Source of the DNA: Ascaphus truei
Taxonomy: Eukaryota; Chordata; Amphibia; Anura; Ascaphidae
DNA length: 64,000 bases
Direction: 5' to 3'
Assembly: GCA_036426205.1 (NCBI GenBank)
Contig: CM071568.1
Location: forward strand, 49,445,045 to 49,509,044
The position numbers and the translations under genes were made by a program. The notes beneath the pieces were generated by a model. That model saw nothing but the letters and a program-made list of their open reading frames with translations. It did not search any database and had not been told where the DNA came from. Positions 1 through 10,148 of this stretch are shown here, one piece after another; position 1 is the first letter of the stretch; every line of letters begins with the position of its first letter.

Positions 1-49
1 CTTTGTTGGATCACTGCGAGTTGCAGCTTGAAAGTCTTGATATACAGCA

Positions 50-350
50 GGGCCCCGGGTATACGGCGGGTTCCGTTCCAGAGGCCCGCCGTATAGTAAA
101 AATCGGCGGAAAGCGGATCCGTCGATTTTTACTTCTGCGCATGCGCAAACCGGCATTTTTGCTGTTCTGCGCATGTGCAACCTATGGAATGCGCGGCACC
201 CTATGGTATGCGCGCGCAACCTGCGGTCTGCGCATGCGCGCCGGGCGCACCCGCCCGTTCTGCGCATGCGCGATTTACAAACCAAAATGGCGACCCCCTT
301 CTCGGTGCCGCCATATCAGCGGATCGCCGAGAAGCGGGGCCCTGCTTTAC
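50..350. repeat. Hairpin- and NRF1-motif-rich GC block
   Basis: Two consecutive inverted repeats are visible: TATACGGCGGG/CCCGCCGTATA at about 60-95 and AAAATCGGCGG/CCGTCGATTTT at about 100-130. They are followed by several copies of CTGCGCATGCGC or close variants (about 135, 171, 231, 261), which resemble NRF1 sites. An AAAATGGCGACC motif lies near 284. There is no convincing protein. It looks like the left part of an interspersed GC-rich repeat whose right part follows the minisatellite; a promoter is the alternative. Confidence 0.45.
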
Positions 351-380
351 ACGATGGAAATGATCTACAAGTTAAAACTA

Positions 381-716
381 CGTGCACACACGCACATATA
401 CATGCACATATACATAAATACACACACACATATACGCACACGCATATATACGCACATGCACACGCACATATACACACATGCACACGCACATATACGCACA
501 TGCACATACACACGCGCACGCACATATACACACATGCGCACGCACATATACACACATGCACACGCACATATACACATGCACACGCACATATACACACATG
601 CACACGCACATATGCACACACACACGCACATATACACACATGCACACGCACATATGCACATACACACGCACATTCGGACGCACATATACATATGCACATA
701 TGCGCACATGCACATA
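381..716. repeat. CACATATACACACATGCACACG-type minisatellite
   Basis: Imperfect tandem array of units built from CACATATACACACATGCACACG, alternating purine and pyrimidine throughout. All six frames stay open over much of it, which produces low-complexity His/Thr or Cys/Val reading frames that are not genes. Alternating purine-pyrimidine tracts of this kind can adopt Z-DNA. Confidence 0.9.
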
Positions 717-718
717 CA

Positions 719-842
719 GTACCGACACACTTTATTGAAGTGTGGTCGGTACCGCAAGCCGGGAAATCTCCCGGCTTGCTAGTGGCCGCCCCTCGGCGTG
801 CGGTCACGCGTCATCGGGAGCGTGCGCCCCCTGCACGCGTGT
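719..842. repeat. Hairpin-rich right flank of the minisatellite
   Basis: Two hairpins follow each other: GTACCGACACACTT/AAGTGTGGTCGGTAC (about 719-752) and CAAGCCGGGA/TCCCGGCTTG (about 754-779). A GC-rich segment follows. With the hairpins at 60-130 it probably belongs to one foldback element that the minisatellite has expanded inside. Confidence 0.45.
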
Positions 843-849
843 CCAGTTC

Positions 850-975
850 ACCTGTAGTATTAGATAATGCCACCTTTAAAAAAAAAAAAAAAAATCAACT
901 CAATGCCATTTATGAGTTTTAATATAAAAAAAAAAAAAAAATCAACTCAATGCCATTTATGAGTTTTAATATCAA
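850..975. repeat. Tandem duplication after a poly-A tract
   Basis: A unit of poly-A followed by TCAACTCAATGCCATTTATG is present twice in a row (about 873-923 and 927-972). The leading text CTGTAGTATTAGATAAT recurs at 2549-2565, again followed by CTAATGCCATTTAATAT, so the unit is a dispersed repeat. Confidence 0.6.
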
Positions 976-1310
976 AGGATGCCCGCTATTTCTACAGCAG
1001 GCTTTAGCCCACCTCCCTAGCAGTGCAAGGTATTTGTAACACTTTCCTGATTGTGATCATTTGTTGCTAATATTCCCAGCAGTTTGAGCTGCAAACTGTA
1101 ACAATAGATAATGATACCTTCTATACGAATATAGTGCAGCTGCTGAGTTACACTGACTGAAGGATTGATTGAACTCTGGATCTTCTTTGCAGATTGATCA
1201 CGGGAGAACGAATTGATTGGCAATTTAGGTAATTCATTTTCAATAAATGTCATCAAAGGCTGCATAAAAGTATATTAAAACATATGGTGTGATAATATAT
1301 AATAATTATT
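976..1310. other. No gene seen
   Basis: AT-rich, unremarkable sequence. No ORF with protein-like composition, no splice-bounded exon and no repeat I could match elsewhere in the window. Confidence 0.5.
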
Positions 1311-1375
1311 ATATATAATATATATATATATATATAGTATATATATATGATTATATACATACATACACACACACA

Positions 1376-1434
<59 letters not shown>

Positions 1435-1437
1435 ACC
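1311..1437. repeat. (TA)n then (CA)n microsatellite
   Basis: A TA-rich run (about 1311-1350) is followed by a long CA dinucleotide array (about 1365-1437). It abuts the CGACAAA-type element at its right edge. Confidence 0.95.
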
Positions 1438-1440
1438 ACA

Positions 1441-1576
1441 CAGTGTTTTCGACAAACCTATACATTTTGCTCGCCCGGGCGAGTGGATTTAACCCCGGGC
1501 GAGTAAATATTGGCCCAAGCAGCACCGCTTTGGTACTAGGTGGCGAGTAGATTTTTTGGTGATTTGTCAACCACTA
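1441..1576. mobile_element. CGACAAA-terminated small DNA element, copy 1
   Basis: Begins CAGTGTTTTCGACAAACC and ends GATTTGTCAACCACTA, which are imperfect inverted ends. The interior carries CGCCCGGGCGAGT and TACTAGGTGGCGAGTAGAT. The same ends and interior recur near 7989-8086 and 59188-59342. Ends of the CAGTGNTNGACAAA type fit a hAT-like non-autonomous element, but no 8 bp target duplication can be read because both flanks are microsatellite. Confidence 0.65.
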
Positions 1577-1632
1577 TATTATATATATATATATATATAT
1601 ATCTATATATATAATATATATCTATATAGTGC
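1577..1632. repeat. (AT)n microsatellite
   Basis: TA/AT dinucleotide run with a few interruptions, directly adjoining the element to its left. Confidence 0.9.
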
Positions 1633-2074
1633 TGCCTCTTTAAAACTCTGCTCCAATAGCTTCTATTTTGGAATAACCAATTCCTATTTGTCACAGGGTA
1701 ATTGACATGCCTGTCACACTTGTCCATATCTCATATTAGCACATTAATGAGGGTCCACAAAGCTTACTATATATTTGCTGTGTGTACTTGGATCTAAGAA
1801 TTGTTCTTGGACTGCATGGAGGAGCTGCCTAATTTGCATTGTGTGGGGGTTTGGGAAGCACCACTGCTGCCTCCATCTACTGCAGTTAGAGAAAAAGAAA
1901 AGGGATTGGTTTCAAACCGGCCGCTAGTGAAAGCCGTGTTCTGGGATATTTGCGGTTGTGCTCTTAAACTACAGTAGGAATTAATGTGGTGTTACATTGC
2001 TGTACGCTTTCACTTCATGTCAACTTTTAAATATGTTGCTGAATGAAACGGCATAGCTGAGACAATGTGTACAG
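1633..2074. other. No gene seen
   Basis: Mixed-composition sequence with no supported coding exon, RNA gene or recognised repeat. Confidence 0.45.
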
Positions 2075-2076
2075 TA

Positions 2077-2410
2077 CAGGCATACCCCGCATTAACGTAC
2101 GCAATGGGTCCAGAGCATGTATGTAAAGCGAAAATGTACTTAAAGTGAAGCACTACCTTTTATCCACTTATCGATGCATGTACTGTACTGCCATCGTCAT
2201 ATACGTGCATAACTGATGTAAATAACGCATTTGGAACCGGCTCTCTAGTCTCCCCGCTTGCGCACAGCTTCGGTACAGGTAGGGAGCCAGTATTGCAGTT
2301 CAGGACGTGCTGTGACAGGCGCATGTGTGAGCTGCCATTTGCCTATTGGGCGATATGTCCTTACTCGCGAGTGTACTTAATGTGAGTGTCCTTAAAGCGG
2401 GGTATACCTG
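2077..2410 (+). mobile_element. Tigger-like (Tc1/mariner superfamily) MITE, copy 1
   Basis: 334 bp element with ends CAGGCATACCCCGC and GCGGGGTATACCTG, flanked on both sides by TA, the target duplication of Tc1/mariner elements. The CAGGCATACC end resembles Tigger-family termini as I recall them. An inverted copy of nearly the same length sits at 39322-39653. There is no transposase ORF, so it is non-autonomous. Confidence 0.85.
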
Positions 2411-2412
2411 TA

Positions 2413-3000
2413 ATCAATTGGCATATAAAGTACAACTTCAATCTGTAACAGCAGTGAAGAGAAAGTCTCTGACCTTTTTTTTTTTTTTAACGCAGCAAAA
2501 TGTGAAAAAGCCTAGACTTTTATTGTTTGTTTTTAAGTAAATCAGTTCTGTAGTATTAGATAATACTGTGCATTTTTTAAAAACTCCTAATGCCATTTAA
2601 TATCTATATGTATATGTGTATGTGTGTATGTATGTATGTGTATATATATAATATATACAGCAACCAATTACAGCCATATCCACTTTCTCTTTTGAAACAG
2701 GCTCTGACACACACCTTTTGTGAGCTCTGCCCTTTGGCATCAAAGTATCACACACCAATCTGTTGCTGTTCAAACATATTACTCAAAAAGCTGTGACAAG
2801 AATGTGTTACACTTGGTAATATAATATTTCACAGACTGCAGCACAAAGTTACAAGGTGGTCATTTCGTTGGGCACACCATTAGGATTTATACAGATTTAT
2901 AACAGGAGCACCAAAGGATTGCCAGCTTTAGGTTAAAACGTAGACTTATACATTGTCACATGCTTTACATATCCTCCCTTTTATTTTTTTCATGAAGGTT
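2413..3000. other. No gene seen; short repeat tract inside
   Basis: Contains a copy of the repeat at 850-975 (about 2547-2606) and a short TATG/TATA-rich stretch (2605-2660). A poly-T tract followed by CAG at about 2487-2500 looks like a splice acceptor, but the downstream peptide matches nothing convincing. Confidence 0.4.
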
Positions 3001-3039
3001 TCTTGTGTTAAAAATCATGATTTTCTTCATCTTCATCAT

Positions 3040-3230
3040 GGGAGAAGGAGTGGCTCAGTGAGTAAAGACACTGACTGGCATTGAGAGTTTGAAGCAAGGG
3101 CGCTTGCGTTTACGATGGTAACCTTTAGACTGCACTGGGCTCTAGGGGTAACTTCATTTTAACCTGTATATATCAAATACTTATCTCCTGAACGCAGCAT
3201 TAGATGTTAACAATAAAACCGGAGTTGGAA
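3040..3230 (+). mobile_element. Degenerate tRNA-derived SINE
   Basis: The start GGGAGAAGGAGTGGCTCAGTG followed by AGTAAAGACACTGACTGG has the tRNA box A pattern (TGGCTCAGTGAGTA). This is the typical head of tRNA-derived SINEs in amphibian genomes as I recall them. The B box is eroded and the 3' part is degenerate, so it is a relic and not a functional tRNA. Confidence 0.55.
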
Positions 3231-3504
3231 AGGGCAAATAGAGGTCTCTTAAGTTTTTTTTAAAGAATGATGATCAGTGCCGGCTGCTACATTAATGGTT
3301 TCTGACACACATAAATAAGACAAAACTCGGCCCAATCTTGTCAAAGGCGCCAATGTCATGGTAATGAATAATCTTCTTACCACTTGTGAGCACTTTCATA
3401 TGTCTGACACGTCTGGGACCCTGCCTGTCCCCATTATCTACAACAAAAAATAAAGAAGCCTAAAGCTACATCCAATATGACAAAAATATACAGTGAAATA
3501 CCTA

Positions 3505-3615
3505 TATATCTCTTGAAAAAGGGTAATTTAGTTAAACCCTTTGGCCGAAGCATTTTAAGCCTTCAAGCCACTTCAAGGCATGACTAAATATTGCAGGTCC
3601 TAACACTAACTGATT
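3505..3615 (+). repeat. Dispersed repeat, copy 1 of 2
   Basis: The segment TTTAGTTAAACCCTTTGGCC, then AAGCATTTTAAGCC, CTTCAAG and GGTCCTAACA recurs with modest divergence at about 8105-8200 in the same order. It is a shared interspersed repeat of unknown class. Confidence 0.55.
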
Positions 3616-4220
3616 AAAATTCTCATTTACTTCTATAGTTAGAGGAAGAATGATTGCATTGGATTTGTCACAACCAGCTGCATGATCAAGAACGGCTTAC
3701 TTGGGAAGTTGGGAGTCTCAGTATCAGTCTCTTACACATACAAATACTCTATGTAATTCCATCCCTATATAACAATAGGGACCACATAGTATCTACACAC
3801 ACTTTTACTGTAGTTATGCCACACCCTCTTAAATTTCCACACCTACCCACACCATTGATATACACTCCCACTCCACACACACCTTTTGTAAAGCGCTGTA
3901 TACACTGTGGGCTCTTTACCAATTTATATTTACACACATATATATACTCTTACATCCCTAACATTCAGGGACCATTTAACACCTCAAGTCATAAAACGCA
4001 TACTGCACAGGGGGTGGGATAGACTTCAATCACAGATCACATTCCAGAATGCACTGTTATAATGTAAAACCCCCTTTTTTTGGCTTAATTCATTGTAACA
4101 TCGCCGGAAGAAGAGATCAGTGTATCTCGTAAGCTCGTACAAATACAAGCATTTCGTTAGCCACAGAACTGTATCGTCTATTCATTTTTGATATATAAAA
4201 TATGGAATTTGGGGGGTTTC
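3616..4220. other. No gene seen
   Basis: An open frame at 3654-4022 has Thr/His/Pro-rich, low-information composition and no flanking splice logic. I do not regard it as a gene. Confidence 0.4.
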
Positions 4221-4224
4221 TTAG

Positions 4225-4505
4225 AGCTTGCTGGGTATCTGTGTGTTTCCCCCATTATCTCTACGCATACAAGGCTTCCATGTAATGACATGCAAATGAG
4301 AACGCTGTCACTTTTTGCTTCTGATCTATTTTAACATGTATCTCTGTAAGCTTATGCCTCTCTGCATGTTAAAATGCAAAAAGTGACGCACAAAAGTGTG
4401 CATTTGCATTTAATTACCCAGAATCCCTGGCTGCAGTGGGAGCATTTCATGTCAACAGATAATGGGGAACGGCATGTTTGTGCAACTGTCTGAGGCGTGT
4501 GAATG
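4225..4505. mobile_element. Foldback element (CCCCATTATCT family), copy 1
   Basis: Palindromic organisation. CCCCATTATCT...GCTTCCA...TAATGACATGCAAATGAG on the left is mirrored on the right by the inverse of CCAGGGATTCTGGGTAAT and by AGATAATGGGG. The same sequences recur in foldback form at 53480-53705, and a half copy lies near 53985-54030. No coding capacity. Confidence 0.65.
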
Positions 4506-4799
4506 TGCTCACAAGTGATATTTTTATTTGTTAATAATAATAGCAATAATAACTTTATGTATATAGCTCTTTTTTTTTTTCCCAATGGGACTCAAAGCAT
4601 AACTTTGTATGTCGAATAATATTGTAGAATGTCATGTTTGCTAGATGTAATCAAGAGGACCTCTGCTGGTTGTTCAGGGTACTGGAAGGTATTTGTGATA
4701 GCCTAATCAGAAATGTGTAAGGAAACCCAATCCTTGTGTCCCAATATGTTGTCAAGCCCTCCAATACTGAGGTGGTTAGACTTGGATGCTAAATTTGGT

Positions 4800-4955
4800 T
4801 CATTAAAACATTTGACTGTATAACCCCTGTTCATTTAATGTAACCATGTATTTGAATCATAACTCTGTGCCCAGGACATATTTGAAAACGGGAGGTAACT
4901 CTCAATGTATTACTTCCTCGTAAAACATTTTATAAATAAATAAATTAAAAAAAAC
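4800..4955 (+). mobile_element. 3' end of the CR1/Rex-like LINE
   Basis: Contains GTGCCCAGGACATATTTGAA and then GGTAACTCTCAATGTATTAC, ending in TAAATAAATAAA. The complement of the same tail lies at 28985-29110, directly downstream of the LINE ORF there. It is a 5'-truncated copy of that family. Confidence 0.8.
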
Positions 4956-5139
4956 ATGTTTTTCTCAGTGAATTAATGAGACCTTGAACTTTTTTTTGCT
5001 ATTTATATTGATCGCATAAATAAATATGTAGGCTTTTCAAGGATCCTTAATCAGTCACCACTGTCTAAGAAAAGGTTTATAACTGCTTTTGAAACATACA
5101 CCTTTCTAGTTACTGGAGCAGTCTTTTCGAAGTTCAGTA

Positions 5140-5660
5140 TAAGTCCCTAGCTAAAGCAATATGTGTTGGGACAAGAAGGGGATGCATTCCCTGAAGAAGT
5201 AACTTTCAGTTACGAAATGCATTGGAAGATATTGCAACCCCCATTCTGATCCAGAACCTGGTACTGTGTCAAGCTACGGCAAACACTTAGTTCCCCTCCT
5301 TGTCCCCTTCACTATCACTCGCTGCTCTACGTGTCTGGCGCTGCCCTGGACTTTCCTCCACGCTTCGGAGCGGAGGTGAATCCCATGACGTCATCGGCAG
5401 GCGCACCACGCCGCTGAGCGACGCATTGGTAGTGCTCCAAGTTTGGCGTGTGGGACTCACGGAGGTTTCTGTACTCCGCAACGGGACTATTCACCGGACT
5501 TACCACCTGGTAACACTCGGACGAGCGGAGTGTGGCACAAGACCCCACAGAGGTTTCTTTACTGGCCGACAACGGATGTGTTCCTGCTGCCTGAACCGCC
5601 TCCTTTGAAGAGCTGTACGACGCTCCGGTTGAATCACCGTGTGGTAACCCCTCTAACCAA
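5140..5660 (+). mobile_element. Repeat unit with hammerhead-like motif
   Basis: A unit of unknown boundaries. A CTGAAGA-hairpin-GAAAT motif (5191-5218) is followed about 60 bp later by a GC-rich stretch containing CATGACGTCATCGG. The same arrangement (motif, then GC-rich segment) is seen after 8560 and 43046 (reversed), which suggests a Penelope-like terminal repeat. Overlapping open frames here have no recognisable domain. Confidence 0.4.
5191..5218 (+). ncRNA. Hammerhead-ribozyme-like core
   Basis: CTGAAGA matches the CUGANGA core. It is followed by a perfect 5 bp hairpin GTAAC-TTTCA-GTTAC (stem II) and then GAAAT in place of GAAAC. Stems I and III are not clear. Activity is not shown by the sequence. 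Confidence 0.45.
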
Positions 5661-5857
5661 TTGCTTGTTTTATTCTTAATTGATGTACGCAGAACCTTTA
5701 ACCTTTTTTTTTTAAATACTTTACTGGCGCGTTGTGCTGAAAATGTAAGTATAAGCAAATCATAAAAAAGTAATCGGTGTACAGGCGCCTCAGGAGCAAT
5801 GTTAAAGTAGCGATACGGGTTAACTTTTTAAAAATATATATATTTATTTTTTATTAC

Positions 5858-6160
5858 AGGGTTTGAAGCAAGAGCTCTCTGGAGCTGAACTGTGTAAATT
5901 TCATCTCCGGGGACCCCGTGCTTCCAGAGATACTTGCCTCCATACTGGTGCCGGTAACCCTGCAGGCAGAGAAACGGCATCGAATAATGGCTTAAATGTC
6001 CCGCGTCACCCAGGCCAATAGGAAGCCGTGACGTCATCTGGTGTGGCTTCCTATTGTCCCACGTGACCTGGACCTTTTAACTCTGCATAAATACCGCACC
6101 CCCTTCGGAGGTTAGTATCTCTGGAAGCAGGGGGTCCCCGGAGATGAATTTAACACAGTC
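5858..6160. mobile_element. Foldback element (GGGGACCCCG family), copy 1
   Basis: The left arm has CATCTCCGGGGACCCCGTGC and AGAGATACTTGCC; the right arm carries the inverse (TTAGTATCTCTGGAAGCAGG, GGTCCCCGGAGATGAATTT). The centre has CCAATAGGAAGCCGTGACGTC and its near complement. Related copies are at 21045-21310 and 39815-40130. Non-coding. Confidence 0.65.
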
Positions 6161-6379
6161 CAGATATGTCTTTGGATGTAAATATCCCAAGGGGTTCAAT
6201 GAACTGATGGTTAACTCCATTTTTAAGATAACTGTGCGCAGTAGTGGTTTTAAGTATGTTTAAAACCAGAGACAGAACATGAAACACAGACAGAGCCAAG
6301 TGCTACATCCAATGACACAGATACACGGTACAGTGCCTAAATATATATATATTATATAGCCCCTTCCCCCGATCTCCCC

Positions 6380-6890
6380 CTCCTGCCCCTGATCTCCTCC
6401 CCCCCCTGCCCCCGATGCCCACCCGGGGGTGTCCGCATATGAAGGGGTGTCCGCCACCTGGGATGCGGGAGATGGGGGGGTTGTGTTGCGCGGCTGTGCA
6501 TGTGGGTGGGGTGGTGATGGTTCCCGTGCTTGCCCGCTCGATGCGGGCGGACTGCGAGGGGGAAGCTGACGGGCACGAACGGGGTGGGGAGGCTGGAGAG
6601 CCGAGTCTTGGCGCTTCCCCCCCTTACTCCACTGTGTGTGTGTGGAGGGGGCTTCCCCCTCCCTCCCGCCTCCATCCCCCCACGAACGCGACCAACAGCC
6701 GCAGGAAGAGGCTTCAATCCGGGGCAGGTCGGGAGCAAGATGGCCGACACTGCTCCATGAGGGAGAGTGAGGTGGCGCCTACATTGCCTGCCGACAGATC
6801 CTCCGGAGCTGACACCGGCTCAGGGGAACCCCGAGGAGGGGCATCAGCCGAAGAGATCTGCTCCGGAGATAGCTGGAAACGGGGTGAGTG
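6380..6890 (+). promoter_or_regulatory. CpG-rich candidate promoter and non-coding first exon
   Basis: Dense CpG and G/C content contrasts with the AT-rich surroundings. It includes a YY1-like CAAGATGGCCGAC at 6737 and a GGG|GTGAGT donor-like site at 6884. The ATG in the YY1-like site opens only a 6-residue frame, as in a 5' UTR. This could be the start of the RAD54B/FSBP transcription unit, or a GC-rich repeat. I see no acceptor pairing that proves an exon. Confidence 0.3.
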
Positions 6891-6989
6891 ATGTCATCAG
6901 CACACCAACATCTAAAGCGTAGAGAGAGAGAGAGTCACCACAAGTACCAAGTCAGTCACCCACCCAGGTGTGAGTCAGTCAGTCACCCA

Positions 6990-7520
6990 CCACCTCACCC
7001 ACATACTCTCGCTCTCCCTGTCGCCCTCTCTCTCTCGCTCTCCCTGTCACCCTCTCTCTCTCTCTCGCTCTCCCTGTCACCCTCTCTCGCTCTCCCTGTC
7101 ACCCTCTTCCTCACCCTCTCTCGCTGTGTCTCTCTGTCACCCTCTCTCGCTGTCTCTCTGTCACCCTCTCTCGCTGTGTCTCTCTGTCACCCTCTCTCGC
7201 TGTGTCTCTCTGTCACCCTCCCACCTTCTCGCTGTGTCTCTCTGTCACCCTCTCTCGCTGTTTCTCTCTGTCACCCTCTCTCGCTGTATCTCTCTGTCAC
7301 CCTCTCTCGCTGTGTCTCTGTCACCCTCTCTCGCTTTGTCTCTCTGTCACCCTCCTCACGCTGTGTCTCTTGTCTCTCTGTCACCCTCTCTCCTCGTGTG
7401 TCTCTCTGTCACCCTCTCTCGCTGTGTCCTCTCCGGTCTCCCCTCTCTCGCTGTGTCTCTGTCACCCTCTTTCTCTCACCCTCTCTCTGTGTCTCTCACC
7501 ACAACTCTGTCTGTCTCACT
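6990..7520. repeat. CTCTCTGTCACCCTCTCTCGCTGTGT minisatellite
   Basis: A tandem array of roughly 27 bp units of the form TCTCTGTCACCCTCTCTCGC plus TGTGTC, with length variants. Pyrimidine-rich on the + strand, so all three forward frames stay open and give Ser/Leu-rich artefact frames. Confidence 0.95.
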
Positions 7521-7828
7521 GGATCTGGATCTCTTATTACCCTATATACTAACTGCCCTATACTCACCGAAATAACCTATACTGCTTTCTTCCAGATCTG
7601 ACTCAAGCTTCACACGGAAAACATCGGAACCCCCCTAACCCAGAAGACAAGTAGGGAACACATCTCCTCCATGTATACAAATTGCGGAATGTGGGTACCT
7701 GGACATTGAGTGACTGCAGATCAGGTAGATCCCAGGCGAAATTGGCTGCTTAGATAGTGTTAGCGGGGGCATCCAGGCACTGGTTAGGGGTTCAGGAACT
7801 AGTCATTCACATCTGGCTTTTATTCTAG

Positions 7829-7829
<1 letters not shown>
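7521..7829. other. No gene seen
   Basis: About 300 bp of mixed sequence between two satellites. No supported feature. Confidence 0.4.

Positions 7830-7881
<52 letters not shown>
7830..7881. repeat. (AC)n microsatellite
   Basis: Uninterrupted AC dinucleotide run. Confidence 0.97.
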
Positions 7882-7883
<2 letters not shown>

Positions 7884-7988
7884 AACAAGGACTAATTGTA
7901 GTATAATGTAATACATTTATGTCAAAAACGAATGTTGTTCTGCCTAGGAATTTATTAAATGCATTTTATTTATATATTTTATTTTAAA

Positions 7989-8086
7989 ACGGGGTTGGGG
8001 CGGGACTAGGGTTGGGGGCGGGACTAGGTGGCGAGTAGATTTTTTTGGTTGGGCGAGTAGATTTTTGGGTGATTTGTCGAACACTG
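7989..8086 (+). mobile_element. CGACAAA-terminated element, copy 2 (5' truncated)
   Basis: Carries GACTAGGTGGCGAGTAGATT twice over and ends GATTTGTCGAACACTG, matching copies at 1441-1576 and 59188-59342. The left terminus is missing. Confidence 0.6.
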
Positions 8087-8104
8087 TATATATAGATATC
8101 TTTT

Positions 8105-8200
8105 TAATAAAATGGTCTTTTAGTTTAACTCTTTGGCCAAAGTGTTGTAAGCCCTTGAGCCCCTCCAGGGCAGACCACGTCTCAAGGGTCCTAACAATAA
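8105..8200 (+). repeat. Dispersed repeat, copy 2 of 2
   Basis: Matches 3505-3615: TTTAGTTTAACTCTTTGGCC, then AAGTGTTGTAAGCC, CTTGAG and GGGTCCTAACA. It follows the CGACAAA element directly. Confidence 0.55.
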
Positions 8201-9180
8201 TATAAATTATTGGTTTTAAATATATATTGTCATGCTCAGTAGCACTCCTCTTTGACACTTATACGCATATATATATGTTGTGGTTATTTTGGGGGTTCAA
8301 TATGAGCTTTTAGGGGTCCTGTATATTTTGCAGTGGTTTTAAGTATGAATTACTTTCTTATGACTTTTTTATGACCTTTTTATGATTTTATTTTTGCATA
8401 TAGCAGCATGTGTAGTGCGTATTGTGTTGATATGTCTATTTTATTATGGTAATTGTGAAGTATTATGTACGTTGCATGTTTATCATGAGGGGTGTTATCA
8501 AGTACCCGATTGGTTAAGATTTCTAATATATGCGCATGAGTGGCTGCCAAGGTGACCTCCTGACGAAGCGCATTGTTGTGAAACGTGTTGAGGTCATGTG
8601 GAGCTACTCAACGCGCTTGCTGATTGGCTGGGGCTGGGTGTACCAGGAAGTGCTCGCTGTGTTTTCTTCTCTGTGGATGGCGCGGTCTGGACTTTAACGC
8701 ACCAGCAAACGGTTCCAGCGTGCTCTTTTGGTCAGTACCGCCCCCCCCCATCTCAGCCTAGTTTATCGTGCAGAAGGGGCATCTTTTCTGCATTAGGTGT
8801 TTTTGACCTCAGCCTCGCTATTGGAGACGGGGTTTGCTGCTGAGATTGCTTATACGGTTTTTATTCTTATTATATGTCTGTGTTGTTTTAGTTCAGTGGT
8901 TTTGGAACCACTGCTCTTGTTTGTCCTTGGTCTGATTGTAGACTCATTTCCTTTATTAAATTACCAATACACCTAAGCAGTTATCTGTTCATATATTTGA
9001 TTATGTACTAATTCTTAGTGTGCTTGGTGTGTGTTTTTTTTTTTCCCCTTTTTTTTTCTTGTCCAAAAAAAACATATAAAACGTCCGGTACCACTGTAAC
9101 CCAATTGGGTTAACCTTAATGGATCTTTTGGACAATGGCAGCTTTCTTCCTGGGTTCAACAAACTCCCACTGCATTACCT
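8201..9180. other. Probable Penelope-like terminal region; no gene
   Basis: Apart from the hammerhead-like motif at 8560 and the GC-rich segment after it, no feature can be supported. The open frame at 8598-8843 starts within the repeat's GC-rich segment and has no domain. Confidence 0.35.
8553..8596 (+). ncRNA. Hammerhead-ribozyme-like core with outer stem
   Basis: CTGACGA (8560-8566) and GAAAC (8580-8584) enclose a short GC-containing stem-loop. An exact 7 bp outer stem TGACCTC/GAGGTCA (8553-8559 with 8590-8596) brackets the core, and a GTC follows GAAAC as at a hammerhead cleavage site. The outer stem pairs differently from a canonical hammerhead, so this may be a derived hairpin. Confidence 0.45.
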
Positions 9181-9499
9181 AAATAGAAAAAAAGAGAAGA
9201 AAAAGCGCCGGTCCTAGTGTGATACCAGTGGATAACATTTTTATATTTTGGACAATAAAGATTAAAAACTTACAAACAGCCATGAATTTTGAGCATTGTA
9301 AGAGTAAACTCATGCGCCAACATGCTGTTCCTCTACTCCTCTACTGGTGTTGCTCCTTAAAGTCCTCCGGCAACCCGCAATTGTAAAAGAGAGTTCCTAT
9401 TCTTAGAGTTCACAGTATTCAAGGGCAGTTCGCAGCCTCCTTCTCCGGCGTTGTCACTCACACAGCTTCCACAGCCACTCACAACACGTGACCCTACGC

Positions 9500-9528
9500 G
9501 TTTCCTCTGTCTCAACGGGTTTCATCAG
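9500..9528 (-). ncRNA. Hammerhead-ribozyme-like core
   Basis: On the minus strand CTGATGA is followed 17 bases later by GAAAC and then GCGTAGGGTC, which offers a GTC cleavage triplet after a minimal stem III. Stem II is weak (two or three pairs). Confidence 0.4.
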
Positions 9529-9995
9529 GGGAGGGATTCAATCGGCACTCGTATAGTTTATATAGTGCAATAATCCAATCAAAGGAGACCTTACTAGTCA
9601 TAGATTATTGGCGTACATATCAATCAATTAACTAATAAAAAGCTTAATATTAGAATACACAGAATCCTATATAGAGAATATAACATATAAAATTAATTAC
9701 TATATACTATTGGTGTATACAATTAACAAATTTGTACTATATATACTAAGGTAATGATATTATTCTTACCTAGGTAACATTGATTTTATACAAAACATTA
9801 AAATAATGTGGGGGAAAAAAACTATTTTGTATTTTGTTTGGCTTGTTAGAGGACAGCAAAGATTATAGTGCCCTGTTTTGTTTCAGAGCAGTATATCATA
9901 ACATAATTACTGAAAAACATAAACTTCATCATGCACATCTATTCACATGATTTCAATTAATTAATTGATAATTCTATATATTAACCCTTCTATTA

Positions 9996-10033
9996 TATCT
10001 ATATATATATAATATATATATTAATATATATCT

Positions 10034-10067
<34 letters not shown>

Positions 10068-10148
10068 TAAATACACAACACACACAACACACACACACAC
10101 ACCAACACCACACACACACACACAACACACACACAACAACAAACACAC
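9996..10148. repeat. (AT)n and imperfect (CA)n microsatellites
   Basis: TA runs to about 10066, followed by CACACAACACAC-type imperfect CA arrays. Confidence 0.9.

Noticed and set aside
3..922. Long open frames (up to 259 codons) on both strands over the CA-type array
   Set aside because: They are a product of the short tandem unit: His/Thr, Cys/Val repeats in all frames, with no gene-like ends.
2480..2540. Poly-T plus CAG followed by a KKP-containing peptide, considered as the missing RAD54B N-terminal exon
   Set aside because: Only three or four residues resemble the expected region, the frame is short and hydrophobic, and no donor of the right phase is clear.
3040..3120. Candidate tRNA gene
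   Set aside because: Only box A is recognisable; no cloverleaf or intact box B, so a SINE relic.
5300..5758. Overlapping frames of 100-143 codons
   Set aside because: They lie in the GC-rich body of a repeat unit after a hammerhead-like motif; no domain on either strand.
6888..7601. Ser/Leu/Pro-rich open frames (up to 237 codons)
   Set aside because: Three overlapping forward frames all follow the pyrimidine minisatellite; no independent protein signal.
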